This document shows, piece by piece, positions 6,957 through 14,266 of a DNA stretch of 64,000 bases; position 1 is the first letter of the stretch; every line of letters starts with the position of its first letter. Both the position numbers and the translations under genes were made by a program. The notes beneath the pieces are model-generated. The model did no database searches, had not been told where the DNA came from, and saw only the letters and a program-made list of their open reading frames with translations. Source of the DNA: Candidatus Nanohalarchaeota archaeon (lineage in GTDB: Archaea > Nanohalarchaeota > Nanosalinia > Nanosalinales > Nanosalinaceae); the NCBI GenBank assembly GCA_022729235.1, contig JALDAJ010000001.1, positions 638,442-702,441 on the forward strand, read 5' to 3'.

Positions 6957-9737
6957 CTACCTCACCGGTACATTATCGACGATGTCCTGTATGATATCCT
7001 CGACCTCAAGCCCTTCTGCCTCACCCTCGTAGTTCAGTATTATCCTGTGGATGAAGACATCCCTGATGACCTCTCTTATATCCTCGGGAGTGACGTAAGT
7101 TCTCTCGTTGTATAGCGCGTTAGCTCTCGCGGCTAACGCCAGGTTAATGGAAGCTCTCGGTGTGCAACCCCAGTCGATGTAATCCGAGTACTCCAGTCCG
7201 TAGTCTTCAGGGTTTCTTGACGCGTCCACCAGGTCGACGATGTAAGCCTTGATCTCCTGCGACACGTTGACAACCTTTGAGAACTCCTGCATGTCAAGGA
7301 CGTCCTGTTTTTCGACAGCGGTCTGGATGTTGAAGTCTTCTTCCATATCCATGATGTTGGCGTTCAGGTCGATAATCTTCTGCTCGCTCTTCTTCTTCGG
7401 GTAGGGCAGGTATATCTTGAACAGGAAACGGTCGATCTGCGCCTCAGGTAACGGGTAGGTATTGTGGTTGATACCGCACGCTCCTAGTCCTGCCACGTAG
7501 TTATGGCTTTTAGGGACGCTGAGTCCTATGACTGGGCCTTCATATTCTTCGGATTTGATTTCCTGAACAGGGTCGTAGAATACATCGCTTTCAACAAGTT
7601 TTTTGAGATATGATATGATTTGCTCGGCTTTCTTCAACCTTTTTTCCCTCTCCTGTTTCACGAACTGTTCTACCTCTGCCGTATCGTCTTCGTTCTTGTA
7701 CGTCTGCCATACCATATGCTTTGAAAGCTCTGTTTCCTCTACTATCTCTGTAATCGCGATACCGCAGCTCTGAGCTTTCTTCTGGACTGAATTGTGTTCC
7801 TGGATTTTCCTCTCCTCAACTGTATCTTCCATTAAATCTACGAAATTCTTGAGTTCGTGCTCTGAAACTCTGCCTCTCTGTTTCGCCATGTGATAGAGAG
7901 AGTACCAGTCACGTTCTGTCATATCTCCAGAGTACTTGAATCCTAGTATACTGACAAGCTCGTCTATCATCTCGCTCTCTACAGGTAGAACTCTGTAAGC
8001 AGAGGGTCCCTCGACTACCTCTGGTTCTTCTCCCGGCCACGTAAACCTATCCATGTAAGGTTTCAGGTCTTTACCGGAGACCCTGAGACGGTAAACCCGT
8101 TCTTGGTCGTATATCGCCGGTCTGATACCGAAATCGATTAGCATGTGAGATATCAGATTGATTGTTTCTCTGTCGTTCTGAGTCATCGTGATCCGGATAT
8201 TGTCCTCTTCCTTATCATTTTCGAAGTATGACTCTGCCTGCATGAACGCATCGATGAACTCTTTCTTGAATTCTTCTGGTGCATTCAGCAAAGTTTCCGG
8301 CTTATCAATCCTGTACCTCTCTTCCAGGTACCGGATAAACGGCTTGGAACGTACCTTAGCATGCTTTACACCGTCTTTCATCCTCGTGTTTACTTCCAGC
8401 CCTGCCTTTTCAGCCAGAGATATCCATCTCTCAATAAGTTCCGGATAATTTTTCTGGGAGACCTCGACAGAATTATTATTGATGTTTCCTTCTGCAAGCG
8501 TGAATCCTAGGAAGAAGCCTGCATCTCCAGCGTTCCAAGAATCCGATATCTGGTGGGTCTTGTGGCTCTCAATGTAGCTACTTGGTTCGATATTCTCCTG
8601 TTTAAGGACCTCCGCCAATTCTTCTCCGATCCCGTTTGAAGTTCCACTAAGGTAGTTGAGGGTTCTATCATAACTTATCCCTGATTTCTCTGCAAGCTCT
8701 TTCTTGGTCAAGTGAGATGCTATACGTAGAGCATCCACATCTTCATAGGAGAAGTCTCTCTCTTCGATACTTCTCTTGGCGTCTTCTACATCGTCTGCTG
8801 TAACAGTTCTGAACTCTTCATCCAGTTTTTCGATAGTTTCTTTATGCGAAGGAAAACCTTCCTCAGGAAGGTCTAAGACTTCTGGACATACTAGGAAGTC
8901 ACCTTCCTGTATCTCCTCAGCTCTCTTCCAGACAAGTCTGCCGCTCTCGTTCACGAGGAACGGATGATCGCCGTTGACCTTGATACGTCTACCGGTTCTC
9001 GTGGTTACAGTATAGGCTTTTCCGCTGTAATCCTTCTCGTATACCATGCAGGAAGTCTCCTCAATTTCTCCATTCACTGAAAGGTTGTTGGTAAAGTCTC
9101 CCGCATCATAAATTCTCTTGTCATTGTCTTCATGGATAAGTTCTCCTTCCTGCTTAGCATGTTTCAGAGCATTTTCCGCCTTCCAGAGTTCACCGTTCAT
9201 GTAAAGAGTTTCCTCAGGATGTAGGCTTCCTCCCTGTTCGACAGGGTTATGCGTCGCCATAGTGAAGAACGGCTCGGGCAGGTGGAAGGTTTCGTCACCG
9301 ATAGATACTTTATGCTCCTGCATAGCCTCAAGCATAGCAGACTGGACTTTCGGCGGTGCACGGTTAATCTCATCTGCCAGGATAAAGTTCGCGAATATAG
9401 GTCCTTTCTCAACGTAGAAACCCTTGTCCTCGTTATACGCCTCGACACCTACGATATCGCTCGGCAGTTTGTCCGGCGTGAACTGGATACGGTTGAACTC
9501 CGAGCCCTCAACGATCTGACCGAGAAGCTCGACAAGCAAGGATTTCCCTAGTCCTGGTACTCCTTCCAGCAGGATGTTACCTCCCGCAACTACTGTAAGC
9601 ATGATTTTGTGGATGACATCTTCCTGCCCGACGAATCCCTTGTGGACCTCGTTCTCCATATCCTTGATCTTGGCAGCCAGCTCCTCTGCCTTCTCCTGCT
9701 TTTTCTGGTCAGAAAGATCTGCGAACTTACTTGCCAT
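6957..9737 (-). CDS. MoxR-family AAA+ ATPase interrupted by an intein
   Basis: 926 residues as translated; about 337 after intein removal, the normal MoxR length. The N-extein (1-170) has Walker A (GVPGLGKS, about 59-66) and Walker B (ILADEINRAPP, about 119-129). The sensor-1 Asn lies in MATHNPVEQ, and the C-extein (760-926) resumes with TYPLPEAQIDRF, the expected continuation. MoxR ATPases act as chaperones that remodel or activate protein complexes with VWA and DUF58 partners. It is the first gene of a five-gene minus-strand operon. Spliced product is required for function, because the insertion lies directly after the sensor-1 region. The intein itself is described separately. Confidence 0.92.
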   Translation of the reverse strand: MASKFADLSDQKKQEKAEELAAKIKDMENEVHKGFVGQEDVIHKIMLTVVAGGNILLEGVPGLGKSLLVELLGQIVEGSEFNRIQFTPDKLPSDIVGVEAYNEDKGFYVEKGPIFANFILADEINRAPPKVQSAMLEAMQEHKVSIGDETFHLPEPFFTMATHNPVEQGGSLHPEETLYMNGELWKAENALKHAKQEGELIHEDNDKRIYDAGDFTNNLSVNGEIEETSCMVYEKDYSGKAYTVTTRTGRRIKVNGDHPFLVNESGRLVWKRAEEIQEGDFLVCPEVLDLPEEGFPSHKETIEKLDEEFRTVTADDVEDAKRSIEERDFSYEDVDALRIASHLTKKELAEKSGISYDRTLNYLSGTSNGIGEELAEVLKQENIEPSSYIESHKTHQISDSWNAGDAGFFLGFTLAEGNINNNSVEVSQKNYPELIERWISLAEKAGLEVNTRMKDGVKHAKVRSKPFIRYLEERYRIDKPETLLNAPEEFKKEFIDAFMQAESYFENDKEEDNIRITMTQNDRETINLISHMLIDFGIRPAIYDQERVYRLRVSGKDLKPYMDRFTWPGEEPEVVEGPSAYRVLPVESEMIDELVSILGFKYSGDMTERDWYSLYHMAKQRGRVSEHELKNFVDLMEDTVEERKIQEHNSVQKKAQSCGIAITEIVEETELSKHMVWQTYKNEDDTAEVEQFVKQEREKRLKKAEQIISYLKKLVESDVFYDPVQEIKSEEYEGPVIGLSVPKSHNYVAGLGACGINHNTYPLPEAQIDRFLFKIYLPYPKKKSEQKIIDLNANIMDMEEDFNIQTAVEKQDVLDMQEFSKVVNVSQEIKAYIVDLVDASRNPEDYGLEYSDYIDWGCTPRASINLALAARANALYNERTYVTPEDIREVIRDVFIHRIILNYEGEAEGLEVEDIIQDIVDNVPVR
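7461..9227 (-). mobile_element. Intein with LAGLIDADG homing endonuclease inside MoxR
   Basis: 589 residues (171-759 of the host protein). It starts with Ser (SLHPEETLYMNG), has a block-B-like NGDHPFL (about 255-261), and ends GINHN before Thr760, so the splice chemistry would be Ser1 / His-Asn / Thr+1. Two dodecapeptide-like endonuclease motifs are visible: FLGFTLAEGN (about 409-418) and FIDAFMQAES (about 494-503). A helix-turn-helix-like stretch (about 342-366, LTKKELAEKSGIS) lies between the splicing and nuclease parts. Removing it restores uninterrupted MoxR at a conserved site. Both nuclease motifs keep an acidic residue (Glu at 416, Glu at 502 or Asp at 496), so it may be active; this is inference. 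Confidence 0.92.
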
Positions 9738-9780
9738 CGCACTAAATGATTCCGCAAGCCTGAATAAAAAACCTTCAAGA

Positions 9781-10056
9781 CTACAGCTGGTGATATCCTT
9801 CGTCTCTGTGAATTACTGTTAGGATGATGATCTCGCTGTCCTGTATGTCAAATATTGCTCTGTGGTCGAGTTTACCGTTCCTCTCGCCTATTTTCAACCG
9901 GAAAAGAGATTCTTGATTAACCTGTATCAATTTGACTTTTTCATGGGATGTCGGCCCGTCTTCTAGCTTTTCTATCTCTTCCCTTAATCTCTGTTCAATT
10001 TCTTCGTCGATCGAGTTAAGCTTTTTCTCCGCCTCGCCAGAGTATCTGATTTTCAT
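9781..10056 (-). CDS. RelE/ParE-family toxin
   Basis: 91 residues from the ATG at 10056 (MKIRYSGEAEKKL); the frame stays open 12 codons further upstream, but the internal ATG matches the usual RelE start. The pattern is that of the RelE/StbE fold: a helical N-terminus, then strands with LFRLKIGERNGKLDHRAIFD and a C-terminal IILTVIHRDEGYHQL, a basic/His tail typical of ribosome-dependent mRNA interferases. It is divergent from a ribbon-helix-helix antitoxin gene at 10170, with a shared AT-rich region carrying an inverted repeat. Divergent arrangement is unusual for toxin-antitoxin pairs, so the pairing is inference. Confidence 0.7.
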   Translation of the reverse strand: MKIRYSGEAEKKLNSIDEEIEQRLREEIEKLEDGPTSHEKVKLIQVNQESLFRLKIGERNGKLDHRAIFDIQDSEIIILTVIHRDEGYHQL

Positions 10057-10081
10057 GTCTGAATCTTCTGACCGATTTTTT

Positions 10082-10102
10082 ATAAATATCACTAATATTT
10101 AT
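10082..10102. promoter_or_regulatory. Inverted repeat between divergent toxin and antitoxin genes
   Basis: ATAAATAT (10082-10089), a 5-base spacer and ATATTTAT (10095-10102) form a perfect 8-base inverted repeat in the 113-base gap between the RelE-like gene (starts 10056) and the RHH gene (starts 10170). It lies at the expected TATA position of the toxin promoter. Ribbon-helix-helix antitoxins usually bind such repeats to autoregulate, so this is a candidate operator. AT-rich composition makes chance palindromes likelier. Confidence 0.4.
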
Positions 10103-10169
10103 GGTTATTTCATCAAATCTCATAATATTTTATAAAGCTTAAGACCTATACACTGGTTAGTTGATTGAA

Positions 10170-10421
10170 ATGCCTGTAAGCGTTGACCTACCTGAAGATA
10201 TGAGAAGGGATCTTGAGAAGAAGAAAGAGGAGGAGTACTACAGCTCGATGAGTGAAGTTATCCGGACAGCCATCAGACAGTTTCTAGAGAAAGATGAGAC
10301 ACAGCTTACCAGGAAGGACGAAGCGATTCTCGAACTGATCAAGCAGGGCAAAGTAGAGGAGGTCCATCTGGAAGGAGAAGCGCTGGAAAGCCTGCAGAAA
10401 GGCATGGAAGAACTAGACTGA
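10170..10421 (+). CDS. Ribbon-helix-helix (CopG/Arc-type) antitoxin or regulator
   Basis: 83 residues from the ATG at 10170; a TTG three codons earlier is also in frame. The N-terminus MPVSVDLPEDM is a DNA-binding beta strand, followed by two helices with YYSSMSEVIRTAIRQFLE, the standard RHH motif; the C-terminal part (about 47-83) is an acidic toxin-binding type tail. A TATA-like tttataaag lies around 10128-10136. The gene is followed 5 bases later by a short ORF (10427) and is divergent from a RelE-like gene. It may neutralise one of the two RelE-like toxins here; which one cannot be told from sequence. Confidence 0.7.
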   Translation: MPVSVDLPEDMRRDLEKKKEEEYYSSMSEVIRTAIRQFLEKDETQLTRKDEAILELIKQGKVEEVHLEGEALESLQKGMEELD

Positions 10422-10426
10422 GTGAT

Positions 10427-10618
10427 GTGTGGCGCATTACGGTAAATGATAAAAAGTTGGAGATAACGGTTCTAGGTATGGCTGAAACAGTCGAGAAACC
10501 GGATGACAGAAGTGTCGATGAACTTCTTGCAGGTCTAAAGAAGAGTATCAAGCAGGCGAAGGAAGGTAAGACCCGGTCCTGGAAGGAAGTTAAGGAAGGT
10601 TTTCAGCAAAAGCAGTAA
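10427..10618 (+). CDS. Small hypothetical protein, possible antitoxin
   Basis: 63 residues from a GTG at 10427, or 46 residues from an ATG at 10478 (MAETVEKPDDRS). The C-terminal part is charged and helical (VDELLAGLKKSIKQAKEGKTRSWKEVKEGF), resembling the short toxin-wrapping helices of RelE/HigB antitoxins, but no DNA-binding motif is visible. It follows the RHH gene by 5 bases and overlaps the convergent RelE-like gene at 10590-10928 by 29 bases. Its position between two TA genes supports an antitoxin role; no family is recognised. Confidence 0.4.
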   Translation: MWRITVNDKKLEITVLGMAETVEKPDDRSVDELLAGLKKSIKQAKEGKTRSWKEVKEGFQQKQ

Positions 10619-10928
10619 AGTCAGATATCTTGCCAGCTAATTTTTGAGCCTCTTTCTTAGTCAGGACCCTGATACAGTAAACCTTGTCGTCCCCGTATTT
10701 TTCCAGATACTTTCCCTCTAGAAACCAGGCTCTGTAATCTCTACCAAGGTTCATCTGCAAGGCAGGGTGCATGTTACCGGATAGATACTTATCAAAGGCC
10801 TGTCTCGGGGAAGCCCCGATTCCCAGGTTCTTCTCTGTGGCGTCCAACTTACTGAATAAAGTGTCTCTGACAGTCTCCGGAAGCCGTTCAAGATCGCCTT
10901 CTGCCCTATGAGTTAAATCTATCTCCAT
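10590..10928 (-). CDS. Second RelE-like toxin
   Basis: 112 residues. It has the RelE-type order: N-terminal strand and helices (HRAEGDLERLPETVRDTLFSK) then strands with RDYRAWFLEGKYLEKYGDDKVYCIRVLTKKEAQKL. Length and pattern match RelE-superfamily proteins, but identity is not close enough to name a subgroup. It starts at ATG 10928 and converges, with 29 bases of overlap, on the small ORF at 10427-10618. Such convergent overlap would allow antisense effects between the two transcripts; this is inference. Confidence 0.55.
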   Translation of the reverse strand: MEIDLTHRAEGDLERLPETVRDTLFSKLDATEKNLGIGASPRQAFDKYLSGNMHPALQMNLGRDYRAWFLEGKYLEKYGDDKVYCIRVLTKKEAQKLAGKISDFTAFAENLP

Positions 10929-11205
10929 AAACCAAATTATAGAACCTCTTTTTACAAATATTCTGGTCTAAAAACAGACTTAGAACCTCTAAAACTCATA
11001 TAAGCTGGTTAGAAATACTTTAGCATGATGAAAGGAGCCATTTTATGGTTTAAACGTGTAAGAACTGTATTTATCTGCACTATCTGGCACTCCTACATAA
11101 CACTGTGAACCACGACCGAACACTCATCGCCACAGCCCTCCGGTTTCTCTTAAGATAATAGAAGAAAAGAAAAAAGGTGGATGTGGGTGTAGGAGACTAG
11201 ATCGC
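10929..11205. other. Intergenic stretch with a possible tiny leaderless ORF
   Basis: 277 bases between the RelE-like gene and the 3' end of the surface gene. A TATA-like catataag (10998-11005) lies about 26 bases before an ATG at 11025 that opens a 27-codon frame (to 11108), encoding a short hydrophobic peptide (MMKGAILWFKRVRTVFICTI...). The spacing fits a leaderless transcript, but there is no other support. The 3' part (11160-11176) is the A-rich complement of a terminator for the minus-strand surface gene. Nothing else is seen. Confidence 0.25.
11160..11176 (-). terminator. T-rich terminator of the secreted-protein gene
   Basis: On the minus strand this reads CCTTTTTTCTTTTCTTC, starting 30 bases after the stop codon of the gene ending at 11206. 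Archaeal RNA polymerase terminates at such U-rich tracts without needing a hairpin. Support is composition and position only. Confidence 0.5.
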
Positions 11206-12348
11206 TTACGTCACAACTGACTCGACGTTGATAATCAGGTCTCCTTCCTCGATCATACCTGCTGCAACACCTAGTGGCAGGTTCAGATGTGTGCCGAACT
11301 CGAAGTGTTCCCCTGGCTGTAGTGGGTCTTCGGTGATGTACCTGATTGCTCCAGATGCATCTCCATCTCCCTCACCACCGCCATCGTCGAAGGGATGGTC
11401 GGTTGTGTCTCCGTATTCAGCTGCTTCTAAATCCTCGTTGATATCTAGAGAATCAGAGTGAGCTCCAGGCGGAATAAATCCGTCACCCAGTAATGGGTCC
11501 CATTTGGACCACATTACGAATGTGTGTTCACGTTGGCTAGGAGTGTCGTGAGCTTCTACGTCGCAGTAAGTCACAACGTCAAAGTTCCTCTCTTCTACTT
11601 CTTGATCTCCGTCACCGCTACCAGTGGTTGTGACATTGACATCTGGGACATAACCGTAGTCTCCGCTAATCGGTTCGATAGGATACTCTGTGTACTCAGA
11701 AGGATCTGTAAAGTCCACTGATCCAATCTGGTCGATTGTCTGTGCTTCGTTTCCTAAGAGAAGCGTGTCTGCTCCGTCTTCTCCATCACAGATGTTGTTC
11801 GCTGAGTTTGCAGTGCCATCGGCTTGAATTAGCCAGAAGAACTCGTCTTCTCCCATCCGGATTCTTCCGTAGTGGTACTCACTTCCAGATCCTGTAGATG
11901 GAACTACGTATCCGAGATCGTTGTCAGCGAACTCTACTCTGCTGACTGCTGCTAGACCTCCCTGTGATACAGGCTGTTCTGAGTCTACTTCACCCATGAT
12001 GAAGTTCCCTGTATCGTAGGCGCCTGAGTCTCCGGTACCGAATGGTCTCTCAGATGGCTTTGTGGTTGTTGCCCAGATTCGTTCCAGCTGTACTGATCCT
12101 GCGTTCTCTATCTCTACTCCTGTGAATTGCTCTGTGTCAGAAGATTGCTCGTGCTCACTTCCTGGGAAGATGTCATCATCGAAGGTCAGCTGTGAAGGGT
12201 TGACCTTGACCGCTGTCTGTTCGCTTACCGTGACGTTGAAGTCTGAGTCGTCTTCTGAGTCTGGGGCAGGCTGTGCTGTTGTCATTGCTGCCATTCCTAC
12301 TGCGAATGCTACTGCTACTAGAGCTACTGTTGCTTTGTGTTTTCTCAT
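11206..12348 (-). CDS. Secreted, probably abundant surface or filament protein
   Basis: 380 residues from the ATG at 12348. The frame is open further upstream, but a perfect ribosome binding site (aaggaggtgaaatcaaa) precedes this ATG and it opens a clean signal peptide (MRKHKATVALVAVAFAVGMAAMTTAQ). The mature protein is very acidic, Gly/Thr/Ser-rich, without a C-terminal membrane segment, and contains only four Cys. The N-terminal mature part (VKVNPSQLTFDDDIFPGSE... then VEIENAGSVQLERIWATT) has the beta-sandwich look of TasA/camelysin-like filament proteins; that link is tentative. The strong ribosome binding site and a long structured upstream region suggest a highly expressed, regulated extracellular protein. 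Confidence 0.7.
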   Translation of the reverse strand: MRKHKATVALVAVAFAVGMAAMTTAQPAPDSEDDSDFNVTVSEQTAVKVNPSQLTFDDDIFPGSEHEQSSDTEQFTGVEIENAGSVQLERIWATTTKPSERPFGTGDSGAYDTGNFIMGEVDSEQPVSQGGLAAVSRVEFADNDLGYVVPSTGSGSEYHYGRIRMGEDEFFWLIQADGTANSANNICDGEDGADTLLLGNEAQTIDQIGSVDFTDPSEYTEYPIEPISGDYGYVPDVNVTTTGSGDGDQEVEERNFDVVTYCDVEAHDTPSQREHTFVMWSKWDPLLGDGFIPPGAHSDSLDINEDLEAAEYGDTTDHPFDDGGGEGDGDASGAIRYITEDPLQPGEHFEFGTHLNLPLGVAAGMIEEGDLIINVESVVT

Positions 12349-12605
12349 TTTGATTTCACCTCCTTGTCTTGTTGGTTTTTGTAGGTTTTGAAAGAGTAAA
12401 TCGGTCACTAACCGATAAGAATGAATTACTGATTGTAAAGGTCTCTGTACAACTACGTCCAAAAGGATTAGTAGAACTATGGTTACGGGTTAAACTTCCC
12501 GCGGATGGACTAACAACGTCCGTGTGTTTGTTGCCTTGCATTAAGGGAATCACGCGTGTTCGTGTCCCCTCTCCCCCTTGAAACCCAATTCAGAGAGCTT
12601 GTTTA
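12349..12605 (-). promoter_or_regulatory. Candidate long structured 5' leader of the secreted-protein gene
   Basis: The minus strand has a TATA-like tttataaac near 12601-12609, about 250 bases upstream of the ATG. Between them, in transcript order, lie four inverted repeats: GGGA/CACG pairing with CGTG/TCCC (12543-12566), GGAC-7-GTCC (12508-12522), CGGG-8-CCCG (12487-12502) and ATCGGT-5-ACCGAT (12400-12416). A run of separate short hairpins before a strong ribosome binding site suggests a structured leader. No known riboswitch class is recognised. A second promoter nearer the gene cannot be excluded. Confidence 0.35.
12400..12416. promoter_or_regulatory. Perfect 6-base inverted repeat upstream of the secreted-protein gene
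   Basis: ATCGGT (12400-12405), spacer CACTA, ACCGAT (12411-12416), centred 60 bases upstream of the ATG at 12348. It could be an operator or an mRNA hairpin. Nothing else in the region shares the motif. Confidence 0.3.
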
Positions 12606-12664
12606 TAAAATTAAACCGGGTGTGTTGGCTCCGGGTGAACTTTGCGGTCACAAGGCTCGATAAC

Positions 12665-12674
12665 TGTTTAAAGA
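12665..12674 (+). promoter_or_regulatory. TATA box of the surface gene at 12700
   Basis: TGTTTAAAGA is centred 30 bases upstream of the ATG at 12700, the spacing for a very short leader or leaderless transcript. There is no purine-rich ribosome binding site before the ATG, which agrees with leaderless translation. Confidence 0.5.
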
Positions 12675-12699
12675 ATCGGATATTTCACTATTCTATAAT

Positions 12700-13797
12700 A
12701 TGGTATCTGCAAGAAAGCTGGCGCCGGCGATTTTCCTCGTGATGTTCATGTCGACAGTATACGCGTTCAACGTAGGCGTTTCCCCGAATAATATACACTT
12801 AGGAGAGGTCGAGGCTGGTGAAACAGTTGAGTTAGAGATATACGTATGGTCGGACGCTGACGGCGCTGTAATAGTTGACCCGGAGTACAGGAGAGGTGTA
12901 GGTCGTTATATCCACAGGGAGGACGAGATGCCTTTTGAGGTCTCCGGTCTTTCCGAGCAGGATACTTCTGAATGGGTGACATGGACAGAGGACGAGTACG
13001 AGGTCGACCCTGAGACAGAAGTAACAGCTGACGACGGCTCGACCTACGAGGAGGTGATGCCTTTCGAAATCGATATTCCTTCAAATGCGGAGCCGGGCTA
13101 CAGGCTTGCCTTCGTGGACATCGACCTTGAGACAGGGGCGGGAGGACAGGGCTCTCAGCTAGGTATTTACTCTGTACCTGTGATACCTATAACGTATGAA
13201 GTGACTGGTGCTGGGACTGTTGACAGGTCGCTGGACGTCAATGAGGTCCGTTCGGTCCGCGCCGGCGCGGATGTGGTCCGTGTAGATTACCTGGTTGAGA
13301 ACACCGGTACCGTCACGACGTCTCTGCGCGACTCAGATCTTTCGATAATGGATGATAGAGGGTTTGAGAGAGCGGATGATTCTCTTTCCCGTGTGAGGAT
13401 AGCGCCCGGCGAAACTGAGGTGGTGACGAGGTGGTGGCGCGACGATTCGGAGATTGAGGCAGGTGAGTACCGTGTGAGCGGTGAGCTGGACTACATGACC
13501 GGTCAGTCGTTCTTTGAATCGACGATTGATATCGGAGACATAATAGAGATCAGGGAGGGACAGGAACCGGACGACCCTGATGATCCTTCACAAGGTCAAC
13601 CGCCTTACTTCCTGATACTTATGGTGCTCCTGGTTTTAGGAGTCCTGATGTACTCGTTTGAGGTTGATCCTCTGTACATCATATCGTTCCTGGGTGTCAT
13701 AGGTATCTCCGCGTTCGTTGTAACTTCAGGTCTACCGGTCTATCTAGCCGGACTAGTTATAATAATGACTCTCATACTACTTTACTACGGAGGCTGA
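12700..13797 (+). CDS. Secreted Ig-like surface protein with C-terminal membrane segments
   Basis: 365 residues. Signal peptide (about 1-22, ending near VYA). The mature N-terminus (VGVSPNNIHLGEVEAGETVELEIYVWS) is a beta-sandwich of the kind seen in DUF916 and NEW3-like envelope proteins; a second Ig-like module follows (about 160-280). After a Pro/Asp linker come three hydrophobic segments (about 300-318, 322-342, 344-362). It opens a same-strand series of four surface genes (12700-18008) with gaps of 7 and 14 bases and one overlap, so this is probably one operon. Role is unknown; an envelope or adhesion module is inferred. Confidence 0.7.
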   Translation: MVSARKLAPAIFLVMFMSTVYAFNVGVSPNNIHLGEVEAGETVELEIYVWSDADGAVIVDPEYRRGVGRYIHREDEMPFEVSGLSEQDTSEWVTWTEDEYEVDPETEVTADDGSTYEEVMPFEIDIPSNAEPGYRLAFVDIDLETGAGGQGSQLGIYSVPVIPITYEVTGAGTVDRSLDVNEVRSVRAGADVVRVDYLVENTGTVTTSLRDSDLSIMDDRGFERADDSLSRVRIAPGETEVVTRWWRDDSEIEAGEYRVSGELDYMTGQSFFESTIDIGDIIEIREGQEPDDPDDPSQGQPPYFLILMVLLVLGVLMYSFEVDPLYIISFLGVIGISAFVVTSGLPVYLAGLVIIMTLILLYYGG

Positions 13798-13804
13798 AAA
13801 ACAG

Positions 13805-14266
13805 ATGGACAAGATACCTATTTTTGTCGTGGGCTTCAGCATCGCCCTCGGTCTGGCACCTTTCATTCTTGATGATCAACTGCTTGAAACCTATGAAAAC
13901 GAGTTCTACGTCAACGGTTCGGTTTACACACCGGATGACATTGACAACGCGACTGTAAGAGGCGACTTTGACCCTCACCTTGCGTTCGGTGAAGTCCCGA
14001 AAGAGTTCGAGTTGGTGAAGAGTTTGAACCTGCAGACTGACAGACCGACTCTTTCAGTCTTCAGTACAGAGGGAAACGTCTCTGAGGTCGTTGATTACCC
14101 TCGGTACAAGTACTACAGTCAGCCCGACGAGGCGGAAATCGCCTTCAACGGAACTGAACCAAGCCTTTACGAAGGAAAGCTTCAGATGAAAACCTGGAGA
14201 GCTGAGGAAGGAGTTGCCGAGAGATGGCTGGACGTCCGGCACTGGTACTACTCGTTACGTTACTAG
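13805..14266 (+). CDS. Small exported protein of the surface operon
   Basis: 153 residues. A hydrophobic N-terminus (IPIFVVGFSIALGLAPFIL) serves as signal peptide or anchor; the rest is an acidic domain with N-x-S/T sites and no further membrane segment. It starts 7 bases after the preceding gene and its last 43 bases overlap the next gene in another frame, a sign of tight translational coupling. No family is recognised. Likely an extracytoplasmic partner of the neighbouring Ig-like proteins, from context only. Confidence 0.6.
   Translation: MDKIPIFVVGFSIALGLAPFILDDQLLETYENEFYVNGSVYTPDDIDNATVRGDFDPHLAFGEVPKEFELVKSLNLQTDRPTLSVFSTEGNVSEVVDYPRYKYYSQPDEAEIAFNGTEPSLYEGKLQMKTWRAEEGVAERWLDVRHWYYSLRY

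Noticed and set aside
11025-11108. 27-codon leaderless ORF as a firm gene
   Set aside because: Only the TATA spacing supports it; composition is not halophile-like and no motif is visible. It is kept as a note in the intergenic entry.
12541-12575. Sequence resembling a tRNA 3' end on the plus strand (GTTCGTGTCCCCTCTCCCCC)
   Set aside because: The T stem does not pair, no matching 5' acceptor arm lies within 150 bases, and no cloverleaf can be built. The minus-strand reading as a hairpin leader explains it better.
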